Below, in pieces: positions 24,373 to 33,253 of a stretch of 64,000 nt of DNA. Position 1 is the stretch's first letter; each line of letters opens with the position of its first letter. Under the pieces are notes generated by a model. That model had not been told where the DNA came from and made no database searches. It worked only from the letters and a program-made list of their open reading frames with translations. This DNA comes from an uncultured Eubacteriales bacterium (GTDB lineage Bacteria; Bacillota; Clostridia; Oscillospirales; Acutalibacteraceae), in the NCBI GenBank assembly GCA_910584745.1, contig CAJUDG010000003.1, positions 214,397-278,396 on the forward strand, in the 5' to 3' direction. A program made the position numbers and the translations under genes.

Positions 24373-26283
24373 ATGTTTAGTTTCAGCATAAAACAGCTTT
24401 TAAGGCAGCCGGGCAAGGCGATACTTTTCTTCCTGCTGATGGCGGCAAGCACCGCGCTGGTGGTCACTGGGGCCGTGCTGACCATTGAGAACAACAAGCG
24501 CCTGCGGATAGTGGAGGAGACCTACTCCACCATAGGCTATGTGGAGCAGCTGCCCATAAGCTCCGAGAGCACTGTGGCGCCAAATCCCTGCTTCGGCACG
24601 GACCGGGTGACCACCACCGACTACGGCGAGTTTATCCACCCGGAGGACCTGGATTTTCCCGGGGCGGACTACGTCATGAAGCCGGAGCATAGGCCCTATT
24701 ATATCTTCTATGAGCCCAACTTCAAGGATTTCGGCGTGGACGGTTATAACCACGTGCTGGAGTTCACGCCGCTGAAGTCCGTGGGCCCGGAGGATGGGGC
24801 CGTGGAGGTGGAGATAACAAAGGTGCTGTTCAGCACGGATGATGATTCGGATTTCAGTTCCGCTGTCACTACGCCCCGGGTCGCCCTCCATGAGGGGGAG
24901 CACATCACCGTGTGTCAGTGCCGGGACACCACCCGCTATCCCATGGAGGCGGGGGAGAGGTACGTGGCGGCGCTGTATCTCTATAGCTGGTGCGACATAC
25001 ATGGGGCCAACGAATACGCGGTGTCAGGCCGCCCCTATTCCGGCCTGACAGACCGGGAGGGCAATTATATCGGTAAAGAGAGCTTCCCGGACGAGATAGA
25101 CTGGGGCAAGGATTCCCCACGGTACGCCCAGATAGCCCATGTAACCGGCGATGACTTCTATGAGAAGGGGAACATCGGCTATAACTATCTGCAATGGGCG
25201 AAGAACGTGGAGGAGAGCAACAATAACTTTGCCGCCGTGGCCACCAACGCCCTGGAGCTGCTGCCAAGCTGGCACGAGGGGAAGATAACCCTCAGAGAAG
25301 GCAGGGAGATAACTCCGGAGGAGTTTGAGTCCGGGGCTCCGGTCTGCATGATATCCAAGGAGTTTGCGGGCAGGAACGGCTTGAAGGTAGGGGACAAGGT
25401 CAATATGCCCTTCCTCTACGCGTCGTACTGGGATACCAGCACTATTGGCGGCCAATCTGCCGGCGCCAGCAAGCTGGGCGCGGACGGCGAGTTCCTCACG
25501 CCCTTCTTCGAGCAGGAGTATGAGATAGTAGGCCTCACCGAGTGCAGCACCCGTTATGAGATAGAGGCGGGGCCAGACGTGTTCATTATCCCCGCAAATT
25601 CCGTCACCGTAGGCCATGAGGACAGGATAGCCTACTGCCAGCCTATTACCCGCTATACGTGCTCCTTCCAGATACCCAACGGCTCCATCCAGAAATTTGA
25701 CAAGGCCTTGAAAGAGAACTTCCCCGATGCGGAGAGGCTGAGCGTCACCTATGACGATCGGGGCTATTCGGAGATAAAGAAGTCCCTTGATAACTCCCGT
25801 GCCATGGCGCTTTTACTGCTGCTTGCGGGCATCATGGCGGCGCTGTCCATAGTGGCGCTGCTCCTCTACTTCTTTGTGGTGAAGGAGAAAAAGCGCACCG
25901 CCGTGGAGCGCAGCCTTGGCATGACCAAGCGCCAGTGCCGGGTATCGCTCTTGTCGGCGCTGATGATACTGACGGTGCTCTCGGCCTCGATAGGGAGCAT
26001 ATGCGGCACACTTGCTCTTGACAGAATGCACGAGCCCCAGGTGGTGGCAAAGACCGCCCAGGAGCGGGACAGCATGTACGCCTATGATACCCGCTACAGC
26101 ACCTGGGCCGCCGGCCGGGAGTTGGCGGAGAAGGCGGAGATAAATGTGGACATGCCTGTGTACGTCCATTATGCCGTGCCGCTTTGCCTTAGCGTGCTGG
26201 TGCTGGTCTTTGCGCTGCTGCTTATGGCGGTAAGCTTTAAAACGGATCCGATCTATCTCTTGAGCATTAGGGAGAAAGAATAG
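24373..26283 (+). CDS. FtsX-like ABC transporter permease (second subunit, large)
   Basis: A 636-aa permease with a first helix at about residues 14-36 (KAILFFLLMAASTALVVTGAV), a roughly 440-residue extracellular domain, and three C-terminal helices (MALLLLLAGIMAALSIVALLLYFF; LLSALMILTVLSASIGSI; LCLSVLVLVFALLLM). The motif VKEKKRTAVERSLGMTKRQC is the FtsX cytosolic coupling loop. RBS AGGAGG lies seven bases before the ATG. It is expected to form a heterodimer with the preceding permease. The large outside domain suggests substrate capture or sensing. Confidence 0.87.
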   Translation: MFSFSIKQLLRQPGKAILFFLLMAASTALVVTGAVLTIENNKRLRIVEETYSTIGYVEQLPISSESTVAPNPCFGTDRVTTTDYGEFIHPEDLDFPGADYVMKPEHRPYYIFYEPNFKDFGVDGYNHVLEFTPLKSVGPEDGAVEVEITKVLFSTDDDSDFSSAVTTPRVALHEGEHITVCQCRDTTRYPMEAGERYVAALYLYSWCDIHGANEYAVSGRPYSGLTDREGNYIGKESFPDEIDWGKDSPRYAQIAHVTGDDFYEKGNIGYNYLQWAKNVEESNNNFAAVATNALELLPSWHEGKITLREGREITPEEFESGAPVCMISKEFAGRNGLKVGDKVNMPFLYASYWDTSTIGGQSAGASKLGADGEFLTPFFEQEYEIVGLTECSTRYEIEAGPDVFIIPANSVTVGHEDRIAYCQPITRYTCSFQIPNGSIQKFDKALKENFPDAERLSVTYDDRGYSEIKKSLDNSRAMALLLLLAGIMAALSIVALLLYFFVVKEKKRTAVERSLGMTKRQCRVSLLSALMILTVLSASIGSICGTLALDRMHEPQVVAKTAQERDSMYAYDTRYSTWAAGRELAEKAEINVDMPVYVHYAVPLCLSVLVLVFALLLMAVSFKTDPIYLLSIREKE

Positions 26284-26302
26284 GAAGAAATGCGCGAATT
26301 AT

Positions 26303-26342
26303 AAAGCTGCCACGTTCTTTGTAAAATGAGCGTGGCAGCTTT
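26303..26342 (+). terminator. Terminator after the ABC operon
   Basis: AAAGCTGCCACG pairs perfectly with CGTGGCAGCTTT around a 16-base loop, 20 bp after the stop. The T run is short (TTT then CCATTTG), so efficiency is uncertain. Confidence 0.6.
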
Positions 26343-26424
26343 CCATTTGCGCCGTCAAAATCAGGGAAGGATGTATCTTCCATCAACGATCAAGCCTGAT
26401 CTGTAGGGATTTTTCGGGTTTCTC

Positions 26425-26452
26425 TTGACATTTCTCATAAATACGTTATAGT
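26425..26452 (+). promoter_or_regulatory. Promoter of the corrinoid methyltransfer operon
   Basis: TTGACA (26425-26430), 16 bp, TATAGT (26447-26452), about 62 bp before the ATG of the corrinoid protein gene. No cobalamin riboswitch was recognised in the leader. Confidence 0.7.
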
Positions 26453-26513
26453 AGATAAGTAAGGGGCGCTTTGGGAGCGTTTCTGAAAATTATAAACATA
26501 GGCAGGAGAAGAT

Positions 26514-27149
26514 ATGAGCATTTTAATTGATATTTCGGAGAATCTGCAAAAGGGCAGGGCAAAGGCCGTGAAACAGCTGGTACAGCAGGCTATAGACGAG
26601 GGCATACCTGCCGGTCAGATACTGGATGAGGGACTGCTTAGCGGCATGAGCGTTATCGGCGAGAAGTTCAAGAACAACGAGGTGTTCGTGCCGGAGGTTT
26701 TGGTGGCCGCCAGGGCCATGAACATGGGCGCCCAGCTGCTAAAGCCCCTGCTTGCCGAGGAGGGGGTAAAGTCCGCCGGCAGGGTGTGCATAGGCACGGT
26801 AAAAGGAGACCTGCACGATATCGGCAAGAACCTGGTGAAGATGATGATGGAGGGCAAGGGCCTTGAGGTCATCGACCTGGGCACAGACGTGGCTCCAGAG
26901 ACATTTGTGGAGACCGCCAAGAACGAGAACTGCCAGATAATTTGCTGTTCGGCCCTGCTGACTACCACCATGGGCGTTATGGAGGAGGTAGTTCAAAAAG
27001 CGGTGGAAGCGGGCATTCGGGACAAGGTGAAAATAATGGTGGGCGGCGCGCCGGTCACGGAGTCCTTTGCAAAGAAGATAGGCGCGGACAAGTATACCCC
27101 TGACGCTGCCAGCGCCGCCGACTGCGCGGTCGAGCTGTGCAGGGTCTGA
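26514..27149 (+). CDS. Corrinoid (methyl-cobamide) carrier protein, MtbC/MtgC type
   Basis: A 211-aa B12-binding protein that shuttles methyl groups between methyltransferases. Residues 1-85 are the four-helix cap; the cobalamin motif D99-L-H101-D-I-G104 places His101 as the lower cobalt ligand, followed by the S-x-L region CCSALLTTTMG and GGAPVT. RBS GGAG precedes the ATG. It leads an operon with an MtaA-like methyltransferase and a corrinoid activator, so it is the methyl carrier of this module. The substrate methyltransferase (MtxB) is not obvious. Confidence 0.93.
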   Translation: MSILIDISENLQKGRAKAVKQLVQQAIDEGIPAGQILDEGLLSGMSVIGEKFKNNEVFVPEVLVAARAMNMGAQLLKPLLAEEGVKSAGRVCIGTVKGDLHDIGKNLVKMMMEGKGLEVIDLGTDVAPETFVETAKNENCQIICCSALLTTTMGVMEEVVQKAVEAGIRDKVKIMVGGAPVTESFAKKIGADKYTPDAASAADCAVELCRV

Positions 27150-27165
27150 ATAGACGGAGGGACCT

Positions 27166-28176
27166 ATGGAGCGAAACATGAGACTTTGGCTTGAGGACCT
27201 GCTCAAGGCCACGGTAAAAAAGGCTATGCCCATCCTGTCCTTCCCGGCCATACAGCCAATGGGCGTCACGGTGAGAGAGCTCATTTCAGACAGCGAGCTT
27301 CAGGCGCGTGCCATGGAGTTGATCGCCAGGCGAACGGATGCAGCGGCCAGCGTCAGCCTGATGGATCTTTCCGTAGAGGCAGAGTGCTTTGGCGCCACGG
27401 TCCGGGTGACCGAAGGAGAAGTGCCCACTGTGGCGGGCAGCACTGTCTCCACTGAGGAGGAAGCCGCGGCTTTAGAGATACCGCAGGTGGGTTCCTGCCG
27501 CACAGGGCTGTACATAGACGCAATAAGAAAGGCTGTCGGACGCATCACGGACCGTCCTGTGTTCGCTGGAGTTATCGGGCCATTCTCACTGGCGGCGCGT
27601 CTCTTGGACGTGACTGAGATAATGATAGACTGCTATGATGAGCCGGACATGGTGCATACCGTACTTGATAAGGCGGCTGGGTTTCTGATAGAGTATTGCA
27701 AAGCCTATAAAGCGGCCGGTGCCAACGGCGTTATGATGGCCGAGCCCGTTACAGGTCTGCTGTCACCTTCATTGGCTGGGGAGTTTTCAGCGCCATTTGT
27801 AAAGCGTATAGTGGAGGCGGTTCAGGACGATTCATTCATTGTGATATACCATAACTGCGGTGGAAATGTTATTTCCATGATGGATTCCATTCTGGACACC
27901 GGCAGCGCAGCGTATCACTTCGGCAACGCCATCCATATGCCGGATGCGCTGGCAAAGATTCCTGGCGACACTGTGGTAATGGGAAATGTGGACCCGGCGG
28001 GGGAGCTTTTCGGCGGCACTCCCGGGTCTGTGCGCGCGGCTACCTTGAACGTGATGGAGAGCTGCCGGGGGCATAACAATTTCGTGGTATCCTCCGGCTG
28101 CGATATTCCGCCCCTGACTTCGTGGGATAATATAGATGCCTTTTTCGGGGCGGTGGAGGAGTTTTACGCCCAGTAG
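27166..28176 (+). CDS. UroD-fold methylcobamide methyltransferase (MtaA/MtbA/MtgA-like)
   Basis: A 336-aa TIM-barrel protein of the uroporphyrinogen decarboxylase superfamily. The zinc ligands typical of MtaA/MtbA are present: His229-x-Cys231 (YHNCGG) and Cys312 (SSGCDIPP). In methanogens such enzymes methylate coenzyme M; in acetogens and sulfate reducers MtgA-type members methylate tetrahydrofolate. In this bacterium tetrahydrofolate is the likelier acceptor, but that is inference. It lies 16 bp after the corrinoid gene and 10 bp before the activator gene. Confidence 0.88.
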   Translation: MERNMRLWLEDLLKATVKKAMPILSFPAIQPMGVTVRELISDSELQARAMELIARRTDAAASVSLMDLSVEAECFGATVRVTEGEVPTVAGSTVSTEEEAAALEIPQVGSCRTGLYIDAIRKAVGRITDRPVFAGVIGPFSLAARLLDVTEIMIDCYDEPDMVHTVLDKAAGFLIEYCKAYKAAGANGVMMAEPVTGLLSPSLAGEFSAPFVKRIVEAVQDDSFIVIYHNCGGNVISMMDSILDTGSAAYHFGNAIHMPDALAKIPGDTVVMGNVDPAGELFGGTPGSVRAATLNVMESCRGHNNFVVSSGCDIPPLTSWDNIDAFFGAVEEFYAQ

Positions 28177-28186
28177 GAGGGGCTCT

Positions 28187-29677
28187 ATGGAATACGCAGC
28201 AGTACAAGTGAACGGAAAATCTCTGGAGGTCCCTGTAGGAAGCCTATTGAGCGGTATTCTGCCGCGGGGCTCTGCTGAGACTCCCTGCGGCGGTCATGGC
28301 AGCTGTGGAAAATGCCGGGTCACAGCCCATGGGATGTTAAGCGGGCCATCACCGGAGGAACTTGTGCACCTTACGCCCCGGGAGCTGGCAGCGGGAGTGC
28401 GTCTGGCTTGCTGTACCCGGATAAAAGGGGCCTGCACTGTGACAGTTGGAAATGCCGGACAGAGTAATATACAAATGGACGAGGATATGCCGGGGTTTGA
28501 GATGAATCCGGATTTTACCCGCTATGGGGCGGCGGTGGATGTGGGTACGACCACCCTTGCCGCCTGTTTATACAGAGCGGACGGCTTAAGGGTAGCCCAG
28601 GCAGGAGGACCTAACCCTCAGCAGAAATGGGGCGCGGACGTTATCTCCCGGGTCGGGTCTGCATTAAAGGGTGAGGGCAGGGCCTTGGCCCTTTCAGTCA
28701 GAGAGGGGATAGGGGAGCTCCTGCACCGAATGGCCTATGAGGCGGAGATAGAGCCTGGATGGATAGACCGGGTGGTGATAACCGGTAATACGGCTATGCT
28801 GTACCTGTTGACCGAAACAGACCCGGAATGTCTCGCCCACGCCCCGTTTACTGCCGAAAGACTCTTCGGCGAAGAGCTGTCGGCCGCCATACTCGGCTTA
28901 CCCTGCGCCACGGTATATCTGTCTCGGTGCGTTTCCGCCTTTGTGGGCGGCGATATGACCACAGCCCTGCTGTACAGCGGAATGTGCAATGGCACGGGGA
29001 CCCGTATGCTGGCGGATATCGGCACAAACGGTGAGACTGCTCTATGGCACGGCGGGAGGTTGCTCTGCTGCTCTACTGCCGCTGGCCCTGCCTTCGAGGG
29101 GGCAGGGCTCTCAATGGGAATGTCCGGCAAAACCGGCGCTGTGGACCATGTCCACTTAAAGGACGACAGCATTTTTTTCCATGTATTGGGAGATGGGGCA
29201 CCTATAGGCATATGCGGCAGCGGAGTAGTGGATGCGCTGGCCTGCCTGCTCAAACTGGATAAACTTGACGAGAGCGGCTTTTTAGAAAATGACCCGGCCA
29301 TGATAGCGCCGCCGGTTTCTCTTACCCAAAAGGACATACGCATGGTCCAGCTGGCAAAAAGCGCTGTCTCTGCCGGAATACGCACCCTCATGCACCGGGA
29401 GGGCATCATTTGCCGGGAGGTTGAGGAGCTGGCAGTGGCCGGAGGCTTTGGCAGCTATCTGAATGTTCAGAATGCCGGGAGGATAGGGCTTCTACCTATG
29501 GAGCTGATTCCAAAGGTGAGAGTTCTTGGCAATGCGGCTTTGGGCGGAGCGTCAATGATTCTTCTGAACCGGGACATGCGGGTCCGCAGCGAAAGTTTAG
29601 CGGCACAGGCCGAGACGGTAGATCTGTCCGTAGACGATCATTTTATGGAGGCCTATACAGAGGGAATGCTGTTTTAG
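28187..29677 (+). CDS. Reductive activator of corrinoid proteins (2Fe-2S + ASKHA, DUF4445)
   Basis: ATP-dependent re-reducer of inactive Co(II) corrinoid to Co(I). The 496-aa protein starts with a plant-type [2Fe-2S] domain (Cys34, Cys40, Cys43 and a fourth at 75 or 76), then a linker, then an ASKHA nucleotide-binding domain (AAVDVGTTTLAACLY; LADIGTNGE; AVAGGFGSYL). This is the RACE/DUF4445 family found beside methyltransferases. The start at 28187 has GGAGGGG upstream; an open extension of 17 codons overlaps the previous gene. It follows that gene by 10 bp, so corrinoid, methyltransferase and activator are made together. Confidence 0.92.
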   Translation: MEYAAVQVNGKSLEVPVGSLLSGILPRGSAETPCGGHGSCGKCRVTAHGMLSGPSPEELVHLTPRELAAGVRLACCTRIKGACTVTVGNAGQSNIQMDEDMPGFEMNPDFTRYGAAVDVGTTTLAACLYRADGLRVAQAGGPNPQQKWGADVISRVGSALKGEGRALALSVREGIGELLHRMAYEAEIEPGWIDRVVITGNTAMLYLLTETDPECLAHAPFTAERLFGEELSAAILGLPCATVYLSRCVSAFVGGDMTTALLYSGMCNGTGTRMLADIGTNGETALWHGGRLLCCSTAAGPAFEGAGLSMGMSGKTGAVDHVHLKDDSIFFHVLGDGAPIGICGSGVVDALACLLKLDKLDESGFLENDPAMIAPPVSLTQKDIRMVQLAKSAVSAGIRTLMHREGIICREVEELAVAGGFGSYLNVQNAGRIGLLPMELIPKVRVLGNAALGGASMILLNRDMRVRSESLAAQAETVDLSVDDHFMEAYTEGMLF

Positions 29678-29701
29678 TAAAATAGGTTTTTTAGGAAGGA
29701 G

Positions 29702-29720
29702 GGCGGCACTGTAAGCCGCC
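29702..29720 (+). promoter_or_regulatory. Hairpin between ribosome site and start codon
   Basis: AAGGAGG (29696-29702) is followed by a perfect six-bp hairpin GGCGGC-ACTGTAA-GCCGCC. Unfolded, the gap to ATG 29727 is 24 bases; with the hairpin folded it shrinks to about six, the optimum. This decides the start and could modulate translation. Confidence 0.5.
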
Positions 29721-29726
29721 GTGACG

Positions 29727-30983
29727 ATGATGGATATATTTGGGAAAGATTTAGAGATACTCCGGGACTTGGTAAAACAGCAGAAGGAACTTGCGCTGAG
29801 CCCCGAAATGTGCCATCTGAGGGAGGAGTGGCAGGCCCACGGTTCCTTTGAACCGGGCAGCCGTCCCATGGTCACTATAGAGCTTGGCACCTTTGCGGGG
29901 GACATAATACCAGGCTTTATGGAGTGTCAGGGAGAGGAGGCCAGGCAGCTTGAGTGGGAACTGCGCGGGCGCATGGTGAACCATACCCTCTTTGGGGACG
30001 ACTCGGTGATACCGGCATATCTGCCTGTGACTATACCTACATCCTTCGTGCCCTTCGGCCTGCCGGTAACAGCCGAGCACGCTCTGGATGCCCAGGGGGA
30101 GGGCCTCGGGCACCATTTCAACGCGCAGATCTCCGACCTTGAGGAGGATTTCCACAAGCTGGGGGAATCTGTTTACAGCGTGTACCCTGATAGGGCCAGA
30201 AAGCGGCAGGCCGAGCTTGGGGAGTTGTTCGGCGATATACTGCCTGCCCGGATTGTAGGCCATTCCCTTTACTTTTGTCCCACCCAGGATATTGTCCACA
30301 TCATGAGCATGGAAGATATGTTCTTCGCCATGTATGATTACCCGAAGCTCTTTCACAGGATGATGGACATGCTTACTGATGATTATGTAAAGTTTATGGA
30401 CATGATGGAGAGGGAAAACATTTTTCTCCCCACCACAGCGGAGGAGCATCTGGCCCAGGGCAGCTACTGCTTTACGGATGAGCTTCCAGCGAAATCTCAA
30501 GTGCCGCTTGCAACCCATGACGTCTGGGGGTATATGGACTCCCAGGAGAGCGCGGGCATTTCGCCGGAGATGTATGAGGAGTTTGTGTTCCCATATTATG
30601 AGAAGGTTTCAAAGAGATTCGGGCTCTACTCCTACGGCTGCTGTGAAGCGGTGGATCCATTCTGGGACAAGTGTCTGTCCCAAGCAAAGAATCTCAGAAA
30701 GCTCTCAATCTCGCCCTGGTGCAACGAGGAAAAAATGGGGGAGATACTAAGTGACAGAAGAATAGTCTATCTGCGCAAGCCCAGCCCCAATTTCCTTGGC
30801 GTCGGCGGCGAGTTGGAGGAGGACGCGGTGCGTGAGCACTTCCTGAGAACGGCCAAGGCCGCATCAGGGTGCAAGCTGGAGATTGCCCAGAGGGACGTGT
30901 ACCACATCAATAACACCTCGGACAAGGTAAAGCGGTATGTGCAGCTTATCCGCGAGACTCTGGAAAACAACTGGAAGCCGTAA
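29727..30983 (+). CDS. UroD-superfamily protein (putative methyltransferase component)
   Basis: About 418 aa of the uroporphyrinogen decarboxylase/cobalamin-independent methionine synthase superfamily. It lacks the MtaA H-x-C...C set; instead it has YGCCEAVDPFWDK and a later SPWCNEEK, a pattern of an uncharacterised anaerobe family. The start is uncertain: GTG 29721, ATG 29727 or ATG 29730; I choose 29727 from the folded-leader spacing. It ends the corrinoid operon, 49 bp after the activator gene. It may be the substrate-specific (MtxB-like) methyltransferase, but no substrate can be named. Confidence 0.8.
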   Translation: MMDIFGKDLEILRDLVKQQKELALSPEMCHLREEWQAHGSFEPGSRPMVTIELGTFAGDIIPGFMECQGEEARQLEWELRGRMVNHTLFGDDSVIPAYLPVTIPTSFVPFGLPVTAEHALDAQGEGLGHHFNAQISDLEEDFHKLGESVYSVYPDRARKRQAELGELFGDILPARIVGHSLYFCPTQDIVHIMSMEDMFFAMYDYPKLFHRMMDMLTDDYVKFMDMMERENIFLPTTAEEHLAQGSYCFTDELPAKSQVPLATHDVWGYMDSQESAGISPEMYEEFVFPYYEKVSKRFGLYSYGCCEAVDPFWDKCLSQAKNLRKLSISPWCNEEKMGEILSDRRIVYLRKPSPNFLGVGGELEEDAVREHFLRTAKAASGCKLEIAQRDVYHINNTSDKVKRYVQLIRETLENNWKP

Positions 30984-30990
30984 AAAAATA

Positions 30991-31025
30991 AGACCCATTC
31001 GTCATCTATACTGGTGAATGGGTCT
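30991..31025. terminator. Bidirectional terminator between two UroD-family genes
   Basis: AGACCCATTC (30991-31000) pairs with GAATGGGTCT (31016-31025). It is followed by CATTTTTTAG on the plus side and TATTTTTTT on the minus side, and overlaps neither stop by more than a few bases. Confidence 0.85.
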
Positions 31026-31031
31026 CATTTT

Positions 31032-32090
31032 TTAGTATCTGCCAACCTCTTTGACGGTTTCGATAATGCTGTGCATATTCTCAAGGCTGACGGAGTTGGG
31101 GATGGAGTGGTCAGAGGCGAAGATGTAGCCTCCGTTCTCCTTCAGCACAGGGACGGTATCGCGTATAGCCTGGGTGATAGCCTCCTTATCGTCCCAGAGC
31201 ACAGCATTTATGCCGCCGTGGAGCACCAGCCGGTCTCCGTACTGTTTCTTCAGCCCGAACACGTCCATACCTGCCTTTATCTCGATGGGATTCAAAGCGT
31301 CAATACCTGTTTCCAGGATATCGGAAATCAGGGGCATGATGTCCCCGCAAGAGTGGAGCCGTGCGTAAATGCCCTTGCTATGGGCCCAGTCAACGGCCCG
31401 CTTGTGGTACTTTTGGAGCAGTTCCCGGTACATGGCGTTGGAGAAGAAGGTCGTGCCCTTATAGCCCATATCATCTGGCCAAGTGATGGAGTCGAAGCGA
31501 TAGCCAGCATCCCATATCATGTCGAAGTGGGCTATGCACCGGTCCAGATAGGTCTCGAACATATCCATTACCCACTTCGGTTCCTCAATCATCGCTATAA
31601 GCAGGGTTTCAGTTCCGGCCATCCAGGAGTGGGTAACGTCAAAGCCAAACCAGAAACCGGCCTCTATCCAGTCGCCGTTCTGTACCCACCTGCCATAGTT
31701 CTCCTCGAGGTACTTCCAGTCGATACGATCCCGGCTCACGGTCATACGCTCCTTCGCCGCCTGCCAGGCCTCCGGTGTGGTCACCTTGAAGTCCAGGAAT
31801 TCCGGTGTGGAGTCCAGCTCCTTGAACTCCTTAAGGGTAACGCCCCAACCGGTGGTGCGGATGATGTACCGCTCGGTCTCCTCCAGCACCTTCTCCTCGA
31901 AGCGTGGAGTTATGTCAATGCCAATGGATTGGACCTTGTCCACATCAAAATATTCCCGCCAGTCGGCGCCCTTGGGCATACCCTCCCGTTCCCACCGGAC
32001 TATAGTACCGGCCCAGGGACTGTCAAAAACCGGCACACGGTCGGCTTCTTTATGCTGAAAAATCCTCTCAAAACGCTCCTTGGTAGTCAT
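31032..32090 (-). CDS. UroD-family protein, convergent to the corrinoid operon
   Basis: A 352-aa uroporphyrinogen decarboxylase-superfamily protein with the opening TTKERFERIFQHKEADRVPVFDSPW and an LHSCGD metal-type motif near residue 245. Length and motifs fit the many UroD paralogs of anaerobes that act in methyl transfer rather than haem synthesis; no other haem genes are present. The start at 32090 has AAAGGAG seven bases upstream; the frame runs open 35 codons further without a site. It lies on the minus strand, tail to tail with the corrinoid operon, and may donate methyl groups to that carrier, but that is inference. Confidence 0.85.
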   Translation of the reverse strand: MTTKERFERIFQHKEADRVPVFDSPWAGTIVRWEREGMPKGADWREYFDVDKVQSIGIDITPRFEEKVLEETERYIIRTTGWGVTLKEFKELDSTPEFLDFKVTTPEAWQAAKERMTVSRDRIDWKYLEENYGRWVQNGDWIEAGFWFGFDVTHSWMAGTETLLIAMIEEPKWVMDMFETYLDRCIAHFDMIWDAGYRFDSITWPDDMGYKGTTFFSNAMYRELLQKYHKRAVDWAHSKGIYARLHSCGDIMPLISDILETGIDALNPIEIKAGMDVFGLKKQYGDRLVLHGGINAVLWDDKEAITQAIRDTVPVLKENGGYIFASDHSIPNSVSLENMHSIIETVKEVGRY

Positions 32091-32191
32091 GAGGTCTCCT
32101 TTCGCAATCAAATGTTTTTTGACAGAGCCGCCCACGGCGCTGCCATTTGCATGTTTATCCCCTGTATCATAAAGCTTCGCAGGGGAATTTT

Positions 32192-33253
32192 TCATATTAT
32201 TATCCAGTACCTCCGCAGCCCATCCGCCACGTTCTCCAGCCTGCCGCCGCAGTCCTCTATAGTGTGGGCAGAGGCGGGGTTGTCATCGTCGCAGCAAACC
32301 AAAGCTTTATCCAACACCATCTCTTTGGCTTTCTCAATGCCAAGCCCCAGCATATACGGCGCGAATCCGTTGCCCCTCTGGCTGGGACGTATGCCGTAAC
32401 CGATATTGCCGCCGCCGTTCATCAACCTTTCAGTCAGGTAGTGGCGCAGGTCCAGCGCGCCTGCCGGGCCTGTATGGGGGCTTGTGAGGATGTACAGCGT
32501 GGCCCTGGCAGAGGTGGGCTTTGGCACAAAATAGCGCCAGGCGATGTTCCGCTCAAGCCACCGCTCGAAGTTTAGTCCCATTGGGTCCAGGCCGTAGGGG
32601 GTGACGTCGTTATCCACGTCGATAAACTCCTTTTGCATGGCCTCAAGCTCATGGCGGTCAATATTTTCCGGAAGTTCCATGGTAAACCCGGCCTCCTTTG
32701 CCCGCATGGCCCAGTATTCCCAGGCGCGCATGGAGTAGCAGCACAGGTCGCGCTCCTCGCCGTTATATATCACGCTGCCGGAGCGCAGGGTACCCTCGTA
32801 TGTGAAGCCGGACTTCTCTATCACCCGGCGGGAGCGCTGGTTTATGGTATAGTGAGTGACAGTCAGCAGCCGCAGTTTCAGCACCCGGAAGGCGTAGTCT
32901 ATGGCGGCGCGGACCGCTTCCGTCATAAGGCCCCGGCCCCAGTAGTCTTTGCCCAGCACATACCCAAGGCTCCGGCACCCCTCAACATTTGGACGGCTGC
33001 CGTCCGGCTCAATGCCGATGGAGCCGATTACCTTGCCCGTAGCCTTGTCCTCCAAAGCAAGTTTAATGTCATTTTTGTCGGTGTTATTTACCCATCTCTC
33101 GAGTATTTCCCGAGAATCCTCTATGCTTCCATGGGGCTTCCAACCGGCCCAGGGGCCCACGTCCGGGTCCTTCGCGTAGTTATAGAAGTCTTGCAGATCA
33201 TCCATGCGCCAGGTGCGCAGCTTTAAGCGCCCTGTTTCAAGTAATACATTCAC
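32192..33253 (-). CDS. Tandem GNAT acetyltransferase (two fused GNAT domains)
   Basis: A 353-aa protein with two acetyltransferase domains. Residues 1-185 are RimJ/RimL-like (LETGRLKLRTWRMDDLQDF; YVLGKDYWGRGLMTEAV; INQRSRRVIEKSGFTYEG). Residues 190-353 are a second GNAT domain (YGIRPSQRGNGFAPYMLGLGI; NPASAHTIEDCGGR). Both contain the acetyl-CoA loop R-x-x-G-x-G/A. Its ATG overlaps the cupin stop (ATGA), so it belongs to the prmA operon. The N-terminal half could acetylate protein N-termini and the second a small amine; neither substrate is shown. Confidence 0.87.
   Translation of the reverse strand: MNVLLETGRLKLRTWRMDDLQDFYNYAKDPDVGPWAGWKPHGSIEDSREILERWVNNTDKNDIKLALEDKATGKVIGSIGIEPDGSRPNVEGCRSLGYVLGKDYWGRGLMTEAVRAAIDYAFRVLKLRLLTVTHYTINQRSRRVIEKSGFTYEGTLRSGSVIYNGEERDLCCYSMRAWEYWAMRAKEAGFTMELPENIDRHELEAMQKEFIDVDNDVTPYGLDPMGLNFERWLERNIAWRYFVPKPTSARATLYILTSPHTGPAGALDLRHYLTERLMNGGGNIGYGIRPSQRGNGFAPYMLGLGIEKAKEMVLDKALVCCDDDNPASAHTIEDCGGRLENVADGLRRYWIII

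Noticed and set aside
26343..26513. Corrinoid gene leader considered as a cobalamin riboswitch.
   Set aside because: The B12-box and long-range helices could not be found; the region is too short.
31014..32399. 461-codon plus-strand frame opposite the UroD gene.
   Set aside because: It begins inside a terminator, lacks a ribosome site and reads as antisense of conserved UroD residues.
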